NCBI GenBank assembly: GCA_002401965.1
Contig: NVUR01000021.1
Location: 1 to 64,000 of the forward strand
Direction: 5' to 3'
From: Alphaproteobacteria bacterium
GTDB taxonomy: Bacteria; Pseudomonadota; Alphaproteobacteria; Micavibrionales; Micavibrionaceae
DNA length: 64,000 bases
Numbering within the stretch: position 1 is the first letter of the stretch; each line of letters starts with the position of its first letter. Below, one piece after another: positions 8,503-18,911 of this stretch. The position numbers and the translations under genes are program-made. Under the pieces are notes generated by a model. That model saw nothing but the letters and a program-made list of their open reading frames with translations, was not told the DNA's origin and did not search any database.

Positions 8503-9714
8503 TTAAGAAAAACCATTATCAACCCACTCATCTTCGAGACGTTTTAATTCTACGCCCATTTCGGGGCCGGCTTTCATGCCACCCGCCATCAAATCATTCC
8601 CCGTTACAGGGAAATCAGGCACATCCCAATTCTGGATAATTTCCAAAGCGTTCGGTGCATAGGCGTTCATGACGCGATCTTGAACCAGTTCAATCATCAA
8701 AGCTTGCGCCGTTGTAGATCGCCCAAACCGATATATACTCTCACGCACAGCATGGTCGCATGATAAGTCAGGTAAATTCAATGCACCTGCGATGGCCTTC
8801 ATGTCCTTTAAGAACACTTTAGGGAACATGATAAACGATTCCATAGATTTTACGTTATCGAAATCCATTGCGGCAAACACGAAAAGCCGTGAGAAAAGTG
8901 CACTTAAGCGATAACGCGCCTGAAAATTGCAGAAATGCTCCAAAAATTCAGGCGTTTCATTCGAAAACATCAATTCCTTGAGAATATCATGCTCAAACAT
9001 CACATTAATCGTCTCATATGGCTTTTCGGACGCTATAATTTTGAAAAATTCTTGGGTTATACGTTCTTTTGACAGGTTCTTGATATTTTCAGCCCCTACC
9101 TTACAAGCGCTCAAGCCTTCCACGTCAAACGCTGCGCCGCCATATTGTGCAGTAAATCTGAAGAACCGTAGAATACGCAAATGATCCTCTTCAATACGAC
9201 GCGCGGCCTCACCAACGAAACGTACACAGCGGGCATCAAGGTCGCTTAGACCATTTTCCAGAGGGTCATAAACATTGCCCTTCAAATCCATCAGCAACGT
9301 ATTCATAGTGAAGTCGCGCCTGCGCGCATCTTCAACCCACGAATCGGTATAAGCAACAACCGCATGGCGACCATCAGTCTCCTTATCATGGCGCAGCGTT
9401 GTAATTTCATAGGCATAATCACCGATAATCGCCGTCACAGTGCCATGATCTATGCCTGTGGGGATCACTCTTATATCTGCAGCCTCTAAAATCTGGGTCA
9501 CTTCCTCAGGAGGAAGCGGCGTTGCGACATCAAAATCATCAACGTCCCTGCCCAGTAAAACATTACGAACACAGCCGCCAACGAACAGAACTTGTGGTTC
9601 ATCTTCGGGCACGCGCCCCTGTAAAGCCTTGAATAACCGTAGTGTTTCCTCGGCCAGCAACCAATTCGGCCGTACAATATGGCGTTTTATTTCTAATATA
9701 TTATTTAGGGACAT
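8503..9714 (-). CDS. cca: CCA-adding tRNA nucleotidyltransferase / poly(A) polymerase family
   Basis: Class II nucleotidyltransferase that builds or repairs the 3' CCA of tRNA. The 403-residue product opens with the head domain: VGGCVRNVLLGRDVDDFDVAT, where DVDDFD holds the metal-binding carboxylates, then IPTGIDHGTVT, RRRDFTMNTLL and the RNA-binding block EDHLRILRFFRF at about residues 155-166. The helical neck and tail that follow match the alphaproteobacterial CCA enzymes. It lacks the HD domain of E. coli Cca. It converges on the 7702 ORF and diverges from moxR. Confidence 0.9.
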   Translation of the reverse strand: MSLNNILEIKRHIVRPNWLLAEETLRLFKALQGRVPEDEPQVLFVGGCVRNVLLGRDVDDFDVATPLPPEEVTQILEAADIRVIPTGIDHGTVTAIIGDYAYEITTLRHDKETDGRHAVVAYTDSWVEDARRRDFTMNTLLMDLKGNVYDPLENGLSDLDARCVRFVGEAARRIEEDHLRILRFFRFTAQYGGAAFDVEGLSACKVGAENIKNLSKERITQEFFKIIASEKPYETINVMFEHDILKELMFSNETPEFLEHFCNFQARYRLSALFSRLFVFAAMDFDNVKSMESFIMFPKVFLKDMKAIAGALNLPDLSCDHAVRESIYRFGRSTTAQALMIELVQDRVMNAYAPNALEIIQNWDVPDFPVTGNDLMAGGMKAGPEMGVELKRLEDEWVDNGFS

Positions 9715-9800
9715 TTTCGATTTTCATTCTAAAAAGCATGCATTTATGCAGATATTTCGTATTATACCTTACGCGAATCTTTTGAGAAGGACTAAATGCT

Positions 9801-10778
9801 ATGAGCGATAAGGCCGTGGATACATTTAAAAATACGCACAAGCACCTAAATGCCGCCAGAGACGAGATAACGAAAGTTATTATCGGGCAGGATGACGTTG
9901 TCGATCAAACGCTGACAACGCTGATTTCGGGCGGTCATGTTTTGCTGGTTGGTGTTCCCGGATTGGCGAAGACATTGTTGGTGGAAACGGTTGCCAAAGT
10001 TTTAGGGCTGCATTCAAGCCGCGTTCAATGTACGCCGGATTTAATGCCTGCGGATATTATCGGCTCCGAAGTTTTGGAGGAAGGGGCAAAGGGCAAACGA
10101 TCCTTCCGCTTTATTGAAGGCCCCATCTTCACGCAATTCTTTATGGCAGATGAGATTAACCGCGCCTCGCCACGTACGCAAAGTGCACTGTTGCAAGCGA
10201 TGCAGGAAAAAGAAATCTCTATCGCCGGCAAAACCAGAGCATTGCCTGCGCCGTTTCATGTTCTGGCAACACAGAACCCGATTGAGCAAGAAGGCACATA
10301 CCCCCTACCTGAGGCGCAACTTGATCGGTTTATGATGCAAATCAATGTTGATTATCCTGATGCAACGGCAGAGCGCGACATAATTCTCAGCACCACAACA
10401 AATAAAACACAGGACACACAGACCATCATGGATGGTAAAGCTTTGCTGGAAATCCAGCACCTTGTGCGTGATATGCCCATCAGTGACGGCGTTGTTGATA
10501 TGGTTCTGACACTTGTACGTAGTTTAAGACCAGGGGAAAGTGCCTCTGATCTGGTTAATGAATATGTGACATGGGCGCCGGGGCCGCGCGGTGCGCAAGG
10601 GCTTATCCTTGCTGTACGTGCCCGCGCCTTGCTGCAGGGACGCGCTTCCCCATTGGAAGAAGATGTGCTGGCCTTGGCCGCGCCCGTTCTGCGTCATCGC
10701 ATGGCGTTGAACTTTAAGGCACGCGCGCAAAACATCACTGTTGATACGCTGATCCTAGAAATCGTACAAAATATATAG
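9801..10778 (+). CDS. MoxR-family AAA+ ATPase
   Basis: A 325-residue AAA+ ATPase of the MoxR family, which usually acts as a chaperone with vWA-domain partners. Walker A is GVPGLAKTLL at about residues 52-61, Walker B is FMADEINRASP near 113-123, and sensor 1 is ATQNPIEQEGTYPLPEAQLDRF. It starts the operon moxR / DUF58 / BatA-DUF4159 / 701-residue membrane protein; gaps are nine bases, an overlap and one base. That gene order recurs in many bacteria and is linked to envelope stress or oxidative tolerance in some, but substrates here are unknown. Confidence 0.92.
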   Translation: MSDKAVDTFKNTHKHLNAARDEITKVIIGQDDVVDQTLTTLISGGHVLLVGVPGLAKTLLVETVAKVLGLHSSRVQCTPDLMPADIIGSEVLEEGAKGKRSFRFIEGPIFTQFFMADEINRASPRTQSALLQAMQEKEISIAGKTRALPAPFHVLATQNPIEQEGTYPLPEAQLDRFMMQINVDYPDATAERDIILSTTTNKTQDTQTIMDGKALLEIQHLVRDMPISDGVVDMVLTLVRSLRPGESASDLVNEYVTWAPGPRGAQGLILAVRARALLQGRASPLEEDVLALAAPVLRHRMALNFKARAQNITVDTLILEIVQNI

Positions 10779-10787
10779 GGGCAGATT

Positions 10788-11681
10788 TTGGGACGATTAT
10801 CCGATATATTGCATTTACGCCGTGAAGCAGAACACCATGTTTCTGACTTGCCCGCCCTTATGATTAAGGCGGAGAAGATTTCGGCCAATATTATGCACGG
10901 CATGCACGCCCAAAGAAAAGCCGGTTCGGGCGAGAAATTCTGGCAATTCCGTGAATATCAGGAAACAGACCGCCCGCAAGATATTGATTGGAGACAATCC
11001 GCAAAAACCGACCAAGTGTTGGTTAAGCAAAGAGAATGGCAAACCACGCAGCGAACCTATCTATGGTGTGCCAGTGGTGCGTCAATGGATTTTGCATCAA
11101 GCTCAAAACATTACACAAAGCAAGATACCGCACATATTATCGCCCTGTCGCTTGCTCTATTACTGCGTCAATCCGAAGAACAAATTGGCCTATTCGGCGA
11201 TCTTAAAACAGGCCATAGCGAAGATAAAATACAAAATATAGGGCAATTATTGCTGCAACAATCCCCAATCAATGCGCCGCTGCCCGATACCACGCATTTT
11301 GCATTGCCCCGCCATGCCTCTTTTATCGGCATAGGAGATTTTCTGTCTCCTATAGAGGACATCACACGCAGCATGGCCAGTGTTTCCACCAATGCAGAAA
11401 ACGGGCTGCTCATCCAGATTCTAGATCTCGCGGAGCTTGAGTTAAGTTATAAGGGGCGCGTACGCTTCCGAGGCATTGAAGATAGTGAATTAGAGCTGGT
11501 CAATAATGTGTCCTCCATTCGCCAAGAGTATAAGCAACGCATAAACCATCATACAAATCAGGTGAAGGCGCTGTGTCACGAGCAGAACTGGTCGTACATC
11601 TTGCATAATACACATGATGACATCGCCGATACTTTGAAAAACATTTGGCAACTCATGGACCGTACGCAGGTGCAACCATGA
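10788..11681 (+). CDS. DUF58 domain protein (MoxR partner)
   Basis: A 297-residue protein with the DUF58 hallmark, here GEKFWQFREYQETDRPQDIDWRQ followed by LVKQREW, at about residues 45-80. DUF58 folds resemble vWA domains. No membrane helix is evident, in contrast to many DUF58 proteins. The frame opens with TTG at 10788, nine bases after the moxR stop, with AGGGG overlapping that stop as a possible ribosome site; no ATG is near. The stop overlaps the next gene's start as ATGA at 11678, indicating translational coupling. Confidence 0.85.
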   Translation: MGRLSDILHLRREAEHHVSDLPALMIKAEKISANIMHGMHAQRKAGSGEKFWQFREYQETDRPQDIDWRQSAKTDQVLVKQREWQTTQRTYLWCASGASMDFASSSKHYTKQDTAHIIALSLALLLRQSEEQIGLFGDLKTGHSEDKIQNIGQLLLQQSPINAPLPDTTHFALPRHASFIGIGDFLSPIEDITRSMASVSTNAENGLLIQILDLAELELSYKGRVRFRGIEDSELELVNNVSSIRQEYKQRINHHTNQVKALCHEQNWSYILHNTHDDIADTLKNIWQLMDRTQVQP

Positions 11682-14440
11682 TCGCGTTCTTCTCACAAAT
11701 CATATTTATGCAGCCAGTCATCCTTTCTGCGTTATTGGCTTTGCCTGTGCTGTGGTATTTGTTGCGTATCACTCCGCCTGCACCAAAAACCATTATTTTC
11801 CCTGCGACGCGTTTTTTGGCCGGGCTTATCGCCGATGAACAGACACCCAGCAAAACACCATGGTGGATTTTCCTGCTGCGCTTATTAATGGTGACGTTAA
11901 TTATCATCGCTTTGGCGCGCCCTGTTATTAACCCATCACAAAGCTTGCCGGGGCAAGGGGCGTTGCGCTTGGTTATTGATAATGGCTGGGCCAGCGCGCA
12001 GAACTGGGACATGCAGATAACCGCAGCCGAGGAAGCCATCACCCAAGCAGGACGAGAAAGCCGCGAAATATATATTCTGCCCACGACCATAAATACCGGA
12101 CAGGCAATGTTGGAGCAATTCGGGCCGTTATCATCGAGGACTGCGCTGTCTATCCTGCGCGGTCTGCGTCCTAACCCGTGGCCTGCGGATTATAAAGCTC
12201 TGGCGCAGTATCTGGATGACACTAAGGAGAGAAAATCCATTCACAGTCTCTGGCTTTCTCATGGTTTGGATGAAGGACAAATTTACAAAGTCATAAGCAC
12301 GTTACAAAATCACGGCGGGCTTAGCTTTGTCTCACCTGCGCCGGAAAAATTACCCTTACTTCTACGCCCCAGCAAAAAGCTAACGCAGAAAAAAGATAAA
12401 GAACTGCGCGGTAATATCAGAATTAATATCGATGCACCGGATACTATCACCACCGCCCTGCCCGTCATGGTGCAGGCCTTGGCACAGGGTGAAAACATCA
12501 TCGATATACAAACAACAATGTTGAATAATGCAGAGTTGCCTAAAACAATCTCGTTCGACATGCCTCAATCCATGGAAAGTAAAATCACAAAGTTTCGCCT
12601 AAGCGGACGTAAAGGCGCAGGCAGCATCTTCCTGTTAGACGATCAGTTCAAAAAACGTAAAGTCGGTATCGCCGCCCCCGCGCAAGCAGAACTATCCGCT
12701 CCACTTATCGAAGCTAGCTATTTCATTAAACGCGCGTTAGAGCCCTATGCCGATATCACTGCGGGGGAAATTACAACGCTGATCGAGGCCGGAGTCTCTG
12801 TCATCGTTCTACCCGATATTGCCGCCATGCCGGCAGAAACCCTCAATGCATTGGAAGAATGGGTCAGCGAAGGCGGTTTGCTCTTGCGCTTTTCAGGTCC
12901 CAATATGGCTGAATTACAGGGTGAACAATTCCTTTTACCTGTGACATTACGGGCGGGCGGGCGATCTTTGTCAGGGGCGTTATCATGGGATGAACCGCAA
13001 ACCATCAAACCTTTCACCGAAATCAGCCCCTTTTACGGTTTAGAAATCCCCGATGATGTCACCATAAAACAACAAGTTCTGGCCGACCCTGCGCAAGATA
13101 TGGAGCATAAAATATGGGCGCGATTGAATGACGGCACGCCGCTTATCACCGCCAACACCGAGGGCAAAGGGTTAATCGTGCTGGTCCATACCAGTGCAAA
13201 TACGCAATGGTCTGACTTTGCTTTATCGGGGCTGTACGTCTCTGTCTTAAAACGCATTATCAGGTTATCTGGTTTAACGAACTTGTCTGTAGAGCGTTCT
13301 TATACCGCACTTGACCCGCTGCTGATTATGGATGGATTTGGCTCTTTGGTGTCTCCATCTGCCTCTGTTTTGCCTATTCCTGTTGCAAACCTGGAGAAAC
13401 TTGTGCCAAGCAGGATGCATCCCCCCGGCCTTTATGGACGTGGAAAAACGCAATATGCGCTGAATATCGGCACGAATTTGCCTGCACTTACGCCTGTTAA
13501 AAACTTGCCGTTAAGTGTTGCACACAGCTATTACGAGAAAGATTACGAAATCGATATTATGCCTTATATTCTATACAGTGCTTTGATTTTATTTTGTCTG
13601 GACTGGTTGATTATGGTGATGATCGCGGGCAGCGGCTTTATACATCTACGCAAGCAAGCCCTCAGCCTGTTGATCTTATGGGCCTTCATCATCATCCCCC
13701 ATAACACGCAAGCCTCTGACGCGCAGGATTTACATTTTTCCAAAGGGCTATATCTCGCCTATATTAAAACAGGGAATGCAGACCTTGATGCGCTCAGCCA
13801 GCGCGGGCTGGAGACCCTATCCGATACGTTAAAACGCAGAACATCAGTTGAACCTGTCGGCGTTGTCGGCCTTAACCCCGAGAGCGATCCGCTGGCCTTT
13901 TTCCCGTTTATTTATTGGCCGATCAGCGAAAATCAAAACCGTTATTCCAGTAAAGCCATTCAGAATATCCAATTCTACCTCGACCATGGTGGAACAATTT
14001 TGTTTGATACCCGCGATCAGAACCGTTCAACAGGCGGTGTGGCAAACACGGCAAATGCACAAGCCTTGCGCGCGATTACTGCTTCACTCAATATACCGCC
14101 GATTATCCCTATCCCGAATGACCATGTCTTGGGGCGTTCCTTTTACCTTCTAAAAGACTATCCAGGGCAGTTTTCAGCAGGCACATTATGGGTGGAGCAA
14201 CAAAGCACCAGCGGGCGTGACAACGTCTCCTCTGTTCTGATTGGCAGTAATAACTGGATCGATGCGTGGGCAAGTGCATCAAATAATCAATCCTATGATC
14301 GCTATCGAAATGATTATGATTCCAAGCGACAGGAAATGTCTCTGCGTTTTGGTGTAAACCTTATGATGTATGTCCTGACTGGTAATTACAAAGCCGATCA
14401 GGTGCATATTCCTCATATTTTAAAACGGTTAGGGGAATAA
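11678..14440 (+). CDS. BatA-type N-terminal plus DUF4159 membrane protein
   Basis: About 920 residues from the ATG at 11678; the longer frame from 11645 lies inside the DUF58 gene. The N-terminus has two helices with the BatA-like block between them (VLWYLLRITPPAPK, FPATRFL, then LRLLMVTLIIIALARPV). A long extracytoplasmic region of vWA-like and glutamine-amidotransferase-like sheets follows, then two more helices at about 625-665. The last 230 residues form a DUF4159 domain (YLAYIKTGNADLDALSQRGLETL, then FPFIYWP and ILFDTRD). This composite architecture is common in alphaproteobacterial MoxR operons. Function unknown; presumably an envelope complex handled by the MoxR ATPase. Confidence 0.85.
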   Translation: MIAFFSQIIFMQPVILSALLALPVLWYLLRITPPAPKTIIFPATRFLAGLIADEQTPSKTPWWIFLLRLLMVTLIIIALARPVINPSQSLPGQGALRLVIDNGWASAQNWDMQITAAEEAITQAGRESREIYILPTTINTGQAMLEQFGPLSSRTALSILRGLRPNPWPADYKALAQYLDDTKERKSIHSLWLSHGLDEGQIYKVISTLQNHGGLSFVSPAPEKLPLLLRPSKKLTQKKDKELRGNIRINIDAPDTITTALPVMVQALAQGENIIDIQTTMLNNAELPKTISFDMPQSMESKITKFRLSGRKGAGSIFLLDDQFKKRKVGIAAPAQAELSAPLIEASYFIKRALEPYADITAGEITTLIEAGVSVIVLPDIAAMPAETLNALEEWVSEGGLLLRFSGPNMAELQGEQFLLPVTLRAGGRSLSGALSWDEPQTIKPFTEISPFYGLEIPDDVTIKQQVLADPAQDMEHKIWARLNDGTPLITANTEGKGLIVLVHTSANTQWSDFALSGLYVSVLKRIIRLSGLTNLSVERSYTALDPLLIMDGFGSLVSPSASVLPIPVANLEKLVPSRMHPPGLYGRGKTQYALNIGTNLPALTPVKNLPLSVAHSYYEKDYEIDIMPYILYSALILFCLDWLIMVMIAGSGFIHLRKQALSLLILWAFIIIPHNTQASDAQDLHFSKGLYLAYIKTGNADLDALSQRGLETLSDTLKRRTSVEPVGVVGLNPESDPLAFFPFIYWPISENQNRYSSKAIQNIQFYLDHGGTILFDTRDQNRSTGGVANTANAQALRAITASLNIPPIIPIPNDHVLGRSFYLLKDYPGQFSAGTLWVEQQSTSGRDNVSSVLIGSNNWIDAWASASNNQSYDRYRNDYDSKRQEMSLRFGVNLMMYVLTGNYKADQVHIPHILKRLGE

Positions 14441-14441
14441 T

Positions 14442-16547
14442 ATGAGCGCACAATCCAGCCTTTCAACCACACTACATTTCACCCCGATTTTAGAACCGCA
14501 CTATCTATGGGCTATTGCGATTTTTGGGGGCTTATTGCTGGCTCTGTCTATTTTCTATTATCGGCGCGGCATAATTGTGCGCGGTTTGACCTTTGCGGCG
14601 TTCATGCTCGCCCTGCTCAATCCATCTATTTTGAAGGAGGAGCGCAGCTATGTTAAGGATGTCGCCGTTATTGTTGTCGACCAAAGCCCCAGCCAAAAAA
14701 TAGAAAAGCGTGAGGAACGCACCAATATCGCTCTGAAATCCATCACCAAACAAATCGAAGATATGGGGATGTTTGATTTACGTATCATCCGCGCACCAAC
14801 CGACAACACATTAACAAACCGCACAGATCTATTTGAAATACTGGATCAAAATTTAAGCGATGTGCCACAGAGACGCCGCGCAGGAGTGATTTTCCTGACT
14901 GATGGGCAAATCCATGATGTGCCGCAAAATGAAGATACGTTCAATATTTATGGTCCCGTTCATAATCTGCTCAGCGGACACAGACACGAAAAAGACAGGC
15001 AAATTATCGTAACCCATGCGCCTGCCTATGGCCTGGTTGGGAAGAATGTCACAATCAAATACCGCGTCGAAGATACCAAAAACATAAAACAGCCTTATGC
15101 CTCTGTCACCCTAACGCAGCACGATGGTATACAACGTACATTTAATGTTCCAGTTAATCAAGAACAGGAAATCACCCTGCCCCTTGAACATCCTTCACAG
15201 AATATTTTTTCACTGGAAACCCAAGGCATTAAAGATGAAATCACGCTGGCCAATAACAAAAGCGCGATCATTATTAATGGCGTACGCGATCGTTTAAAAG
15301 TCCTGCTAGTTTCTGGTATTCCGCATGCGGGGGAGCGTACATGGCGCGATTTGCTGACCTCTGACCCTGGTGTGGACTTGGTTCATTTTACAATTTTAAG
15401 AGAGCCGAAAAAATTCGACTACACCCCGAAAAAAGAGATGTCCCTGATTGCCTTCCCGTTTCAGGAGTTATTCGAGGTTAAGCTATATGACTTTGATTTA
15501 ATTATTTTTGATCGTTACCGCGTGAACCAAATTCTGCCACGGCATTATTTCGCAAATATCGCACGTTATGTGCGCGAAGGTGGTGCTTTTTTAGAGGCCA
15601 GCGGCCCTGCTTTTGCGACGAGACGTTCTATCGGTAATACTGCGCTTGGTGATATTTTACCGGGCAAAGCAACGGGGCGGATTTTAGAGGAATCCTTCAC
15701 GCCACAAGTCACAGAGCAAGGACACGCACACCCAGTTACAAAAAGTCTCGTCTGGAACAATACGATGGCCGAACAAGGAAAAACACCGCCTTGGGGGCCT
15801 TGGTTACGCACTGTTATCGTTGATCCCGTTCGCGGCGATACCTTGATGACCAGCACAAATGACTGGCCGCTTTTATTGCTGGATCGTGTAGGAAAAGGGC
15901 GTGTTGCACAAATTTCCAGTGACCATATCTGGTTGTGGGCGCGTGGCTATAAAAATGGCGGGCCACATACGGAGCTGTTACGTCGTATTGTCCATTGGCT
16001 GATGAAAGAGCCGGAGCTGGATGAACGTGCATTAAACATCATCATACATAAAGATGACATCACGGTTCGCAAACAAAACCATATGAAAATAACAGAAGAG
16101 ACCATCGCTGTTACCCTGCCCAATGGAGATCATATAGCCGCTGATCTGCATGATAATGGTCAAGGGTTTCTGGAATATAAACACCATGCCGAACAGCTCG
16201 GTATTTATGCCTTTGAGGATGTAAACGGCGCACGGAAATTTGCGATTATAGGCGATCTTAATCCACCGGAGCTGCGCGGCGTTAAAACAACGCAAGAAAA
16301 ACTATCCCCCCTTGTCACCACATCACATGGCACAACAATATGGCTGGACAAAACACCAATGCCAAAGGTAAATGTGTCTAAAAATGCACGCCGTTTTGGC
16401 GGCTCTAACTGGCTGGCCTTAAAAAGAAACAATGACCACACAGTAACCAGCGTTAAAGATATTCCTATTCTACCTGAATGGATGGTTCTGGTTTCTTTGC
16501 TTGCAGCTCTATTATTATTGTGGCGTAAAGAGGGAAAGAATGGCTAA
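14442..16547 (+). CDS. Large membrane protein of the MoxR operon (glutamine amidotransferase-like)
   Basis: A 701-residue protein with two N-terminal helices (about 23-62), a vWA-like segment beginning VKDVAVIVVDQSPSQ (a partial DxSxS metal site) with LTDGQIHDV, a central segment of the class I glutamine amidotransferase-like fold (YVREGGAFLEASGP, about residues 380-393), and a C-terminal helix (about 675-693) with a basic end. It starts one base after the DUF4159 gene stop. The operon's fourth and last gene; the next gene is convergent. Catalytic residues of a true amidotransferase are not apparent, so a structural role is more likely. Confidence 0.8.
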   Translation: MSAQSSLSTTLHFTPILEPHYLWAIAIFGGLLLALSIFYYRRGIIVRGLTFAAFMLALLNPSILKEERSYVKDVAVIVVDQSPSQKIEKREERTNIALKSITKQIEDMGMFDLRIIRAPTDNTLTNRTDLFEILDQNLSDVPQRRRAGVIFLTDGQIHDVPQNEDTFNIYGPVHNLLSGHRHEKDRQIIVTHAPAYGLVGKNVTIKYRVEDTKNIKQPYASVTLTQHDGIQRTFNVPVNQEQEITLPLEHPSQNIFSLETQGIKDEITLANNKSAIIINGVRDRLKVLLVSGIPHAGERTWRDLLTSDPGVDLVHFTILREPKKFDYTPKKEMSLIAFPFQELFEVKLYDFDLIIFDRYRVNQILPRHYFANIARYVREGGAFLEASGPAFATRRSIGNTALGDILPGKATGRILEESFTPQVTEQGHAHPVTKSLVWNNTMAEQGKTPPWGPWLRTVIVDPVRGDTLMTSTNDWPLLLLDRVGKGRVAQISSDHIWLWARGYKNGGPHTELLRRIVHWLMKEPELDERALNIIIHKDDITVRKQNHMKITEETIAVTLPNGDHIAADLHDNGQGFLEYKHHAEQLGIYAFEDVNGARKFAIIGDLNPPELRGVKTTQEKLSPLVTTSHGTTIWLDKTPMPKVNVSKNARRFGGSNWLALKRNNDHTVTSVKDIPILPEWMVLVSLLAALLLLWRKEGKNG

Positions 16548-16568
16548 TAAATATTAAGCCATTTTATA

Positions 16569-18875
16569 TTAAGCCGTAGTACTCTCCAAAATATTTCCAA
16601 TATTTTCTTCAAGAACCGAACTAGAGACAGGCTTATGAAGGACAGCTTTAATCGCTGTATGCCCCCTGATAATTTCTGCCAATTTCTCTTCGCTATAGCC
16701 TGACAATAAGATAAAAGGAAGATCAGGGAAATCCATATGGACTTGCTGTACCATTTCAAGACCTGTCATTTTCGGCATATTATGGTCTGTTAACACTAAA
16801 TCATACAATGTTGGGTTTTCACGAATTATATCCAACCCTTCCATCCCCGATTCAACCGAAGAAACCTCATACCCAATACGGTTTAGCATCTCAACAATCA
16901 TACCACGGACACTTTCCTGATCTTCTACCAAAAGAATATGCTTTGCTTTCTTTTCTGAAGGCTTATTGGTCGCGGCAACGATTTCCTCATTGCTAATGTT
17001 TAAATCTTCATCATCTGATAATGGAAAATATAAAGAAAAACATGTGCCTTTCCCCAAAGTACTGTCAATAACCATAAAACCTTGATGAATAGCCACAATA
17101 CCCAATACAGTTGCCAAGCCCAATCCCGTTCCCTTATCAACGGCTTTGGTTGTAAAGAATGGCTCGAATATATGTTCCATAATGACGCGGCTCATACCGC
17201 TGCCTGTGTCTTGCACGCTCAATTTTATATAGATAGTCCCCTTTGCAAGATGTCCCAAAATTAATCTTGAATGCCCTGCGTCTAAATCAATAATGCGATA
17301 AGTCGGAGTTTCTTGGGGTAGAGGTAAATGGTCTTGTAATACATTAGAAAAGCCAATCTCCTCTGCATTTTGCTGTTCGATTTTAATATCAAGGCATCCA
17401 TGCTCATCCTCCATAGCATCTTGAGCATTAACACATAAATTCATAACCAACTGAGACATCTGTGTTGCATTACCAACAATCCACGCGTCGGATACCGAAA
17501 AGTTATCACGCAACTCAATCGTTTTAGATAAGGTGGCACGCAACATAGAAACAGTTTCCGAAACAGAATCCACCAAATTCAATGGCTCTAAACGACCATC
17601 ACTATGTCTGGAGAATGCCAACATTTGGTCAACTAAGCTACGTGCCTGTAGGCCTGCTTGTAATATTTTATGTGCAAAGTCCTGTTGCTCTGGCATATCG
17701 CCCAAATCATCAATCAGAAATTCGGTATATCCATTCATTGCCGCCAAAATATTGTTAAAATCATGGGCAATACCACCAGCAAGACGCCCTATCGCTTCCA
17801 TTTTCTGAGCTTGGTAAAACTGCTCTTCCAACATTTTTTTCTCATCTTCGTGTTTCTGCTGCTCGGAAATGTCCTGTATTGTTCCTATCACGCCACCATC
17901 CGGAAGTTTCGTGAATGAAATATCCGTATAAATCACAGAATTATCAGACCTGTATAATGAAAAGTCCCCCTTCCAATATCCTGCTTCAATAAGGTCAGGT
18001 AATATATCCTCTTTAATCGCTGCCCGATCGGAATCTGAAAAAATATTGAGCCAATTGCTCCCTACAAATAAATTCCTCTTCTCAATATCTATTCCATTGA
18101 TATGACATAGCGATTTATTCATATAAGAAAGCAGACCTACATTATCAACAATCAAGATACCATCTTTGGCCATATCCAAAGCAGACAGCCGATTACTTAA
18201 GGTATTCATTGCCAGAGCTTTTTCCTTATTGACACGCTGCAACTCTCCCAGTTTATCAGAATTAAGAACGATTAGGATAAACCCTGAAAGCCCCATCGCA
18301 AGAACCGACCAATAGAGCCATTTTTCTTTTGTCTCTATATCATCGGAAAAAACTCTTCTTTTAAAACTTGTGGAAATAAGGCGGTGCAGCCCATCCACGG
18401 CGTTATCCATAGCCCTTATATCACTATCTAAAGAGGTGTTTTGGGTTCTTGGAACAACATTTCCTTCATACAAAGCCAAAACATCAGATATCCTTTTAAT
18501 GTCCTGTGGAATTTCATATTTAAAACGTTTGTACTGTTCTTGTTTTTGTTTATTTTTTTCCAACGAGATATAATTATATTGTTGTATCGCAATGAAGCTA
18601 TCATTAATTGCGTTAAGGTGCTTCTTAACACTCGTAATATCATGCCCCGCTATGCCTTCTGCGAACATAAGATAAGAAAGCTCAAACGCATCCACATTAT
18701 CTTGAAGAGCTATAATATCCTGACTATAGCGATTATACATCACATTCAGATCTTCACGCGCCTGTATTAATAGCAAAGAAAAATATAGTGCGAGCATACC
18801 AAAAACTAAAATAATCACCCCAGGTAAATGATTTAAAACTCTGGAATAATCTTCACGCTCAACCGTCACACACAT
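16569..18875 (-). CDS. Membrane hybrid histidine kinase with PAS and receiver domains
   Basis: A 768-residue sensor kinase. Order: membrane helix (about 17-37), a periplasmic all-helical segment of about 150 residues, a second helix (about 187-205), a PAS domain (about 230-340), HisKA with phospho-acceptor His371 in GGIAHDFNN, HATPase with NLCVNAQDAM, DTGSGM and GTGLGLATV, then a receiver domain with Asp697 in LTDHNM. The layout resembles CckA, but the large periplasmic sensor region and single PAS set it apart; the true CckA is at 24.6-27.1 kb. It lies 36 bases downstream of a NarL-type regulator on the same strand, so the pair is probably one operon. The signal sensed is unknown. Confidence 0.9.
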   Translation of the reverse strand: MCVTVEREDYSRVLNHLPGVIILVFGMLALYFSLLLIQAREDLNVMYNRYSQDIIALQDNVDAFELSYLMFAEGIAGHDITSVKKHLNAINDSFIAIQQYNYISLEKNKQKQEQYKRFKYEIPQDIKRISDVLALYEGNVVPRTQNTSLDSDIRAMDNAVDGLHRLISTSFKRRVFSDDIETKEKWLYWSVLAMGLSGFILIVLNSDKLGELQRVNKEKALAMNTLSNRLSALDMAKDGILIVDNVGLLSYMNKSLCHINGIDIEKRNLFVGSNWLNIFSDSDRAAIKEDILPDLIEAGYWKGDFSLYRSDNSVIYTDISFTKLPDGGVIGTIQDISEQQKHEDEKKMLEEQFYQAQKMEAIGRLAGGIAHDFNNILAAMNGYTEFLIDDLGDMPEQQDFAHKILQAGLQARSLVDQMLAFSRHSDGRLEPLNLVDSVSETVSMLRATLSKTIELRDNFSVSDAWIVGNATQMSQLVMNLCVNAQDAMEDEHGCLDIKIEQQNAEEIGFSNVLQDHLPLPQETPTYRIIDLDAGHSRLILGHLAKGTIYIKLSVQDTGSGMSRVIMEHIFEPFFTTKAVDKGTGLGLATVLGIVAIHQGFMVIDSTLGKGTCFSLYFPLSDDEDLNISNEEIVAATNKPSEKKAKHILLVEDQESVRGMIVEMLNRIGYEVSSVESGMEGLDIIRENPTLYDLVLTDHNMPKMTGLEMVQQVHMDFPDLPFILLSGYSEEKLAEIIRGHTAIKAVLHKPVSSSVLEENIGNILESTTA

Positions 18876-18911
18876 TACCTTTTTCTTAAATAAAGAACTA
18901 AAAACCTCAGT

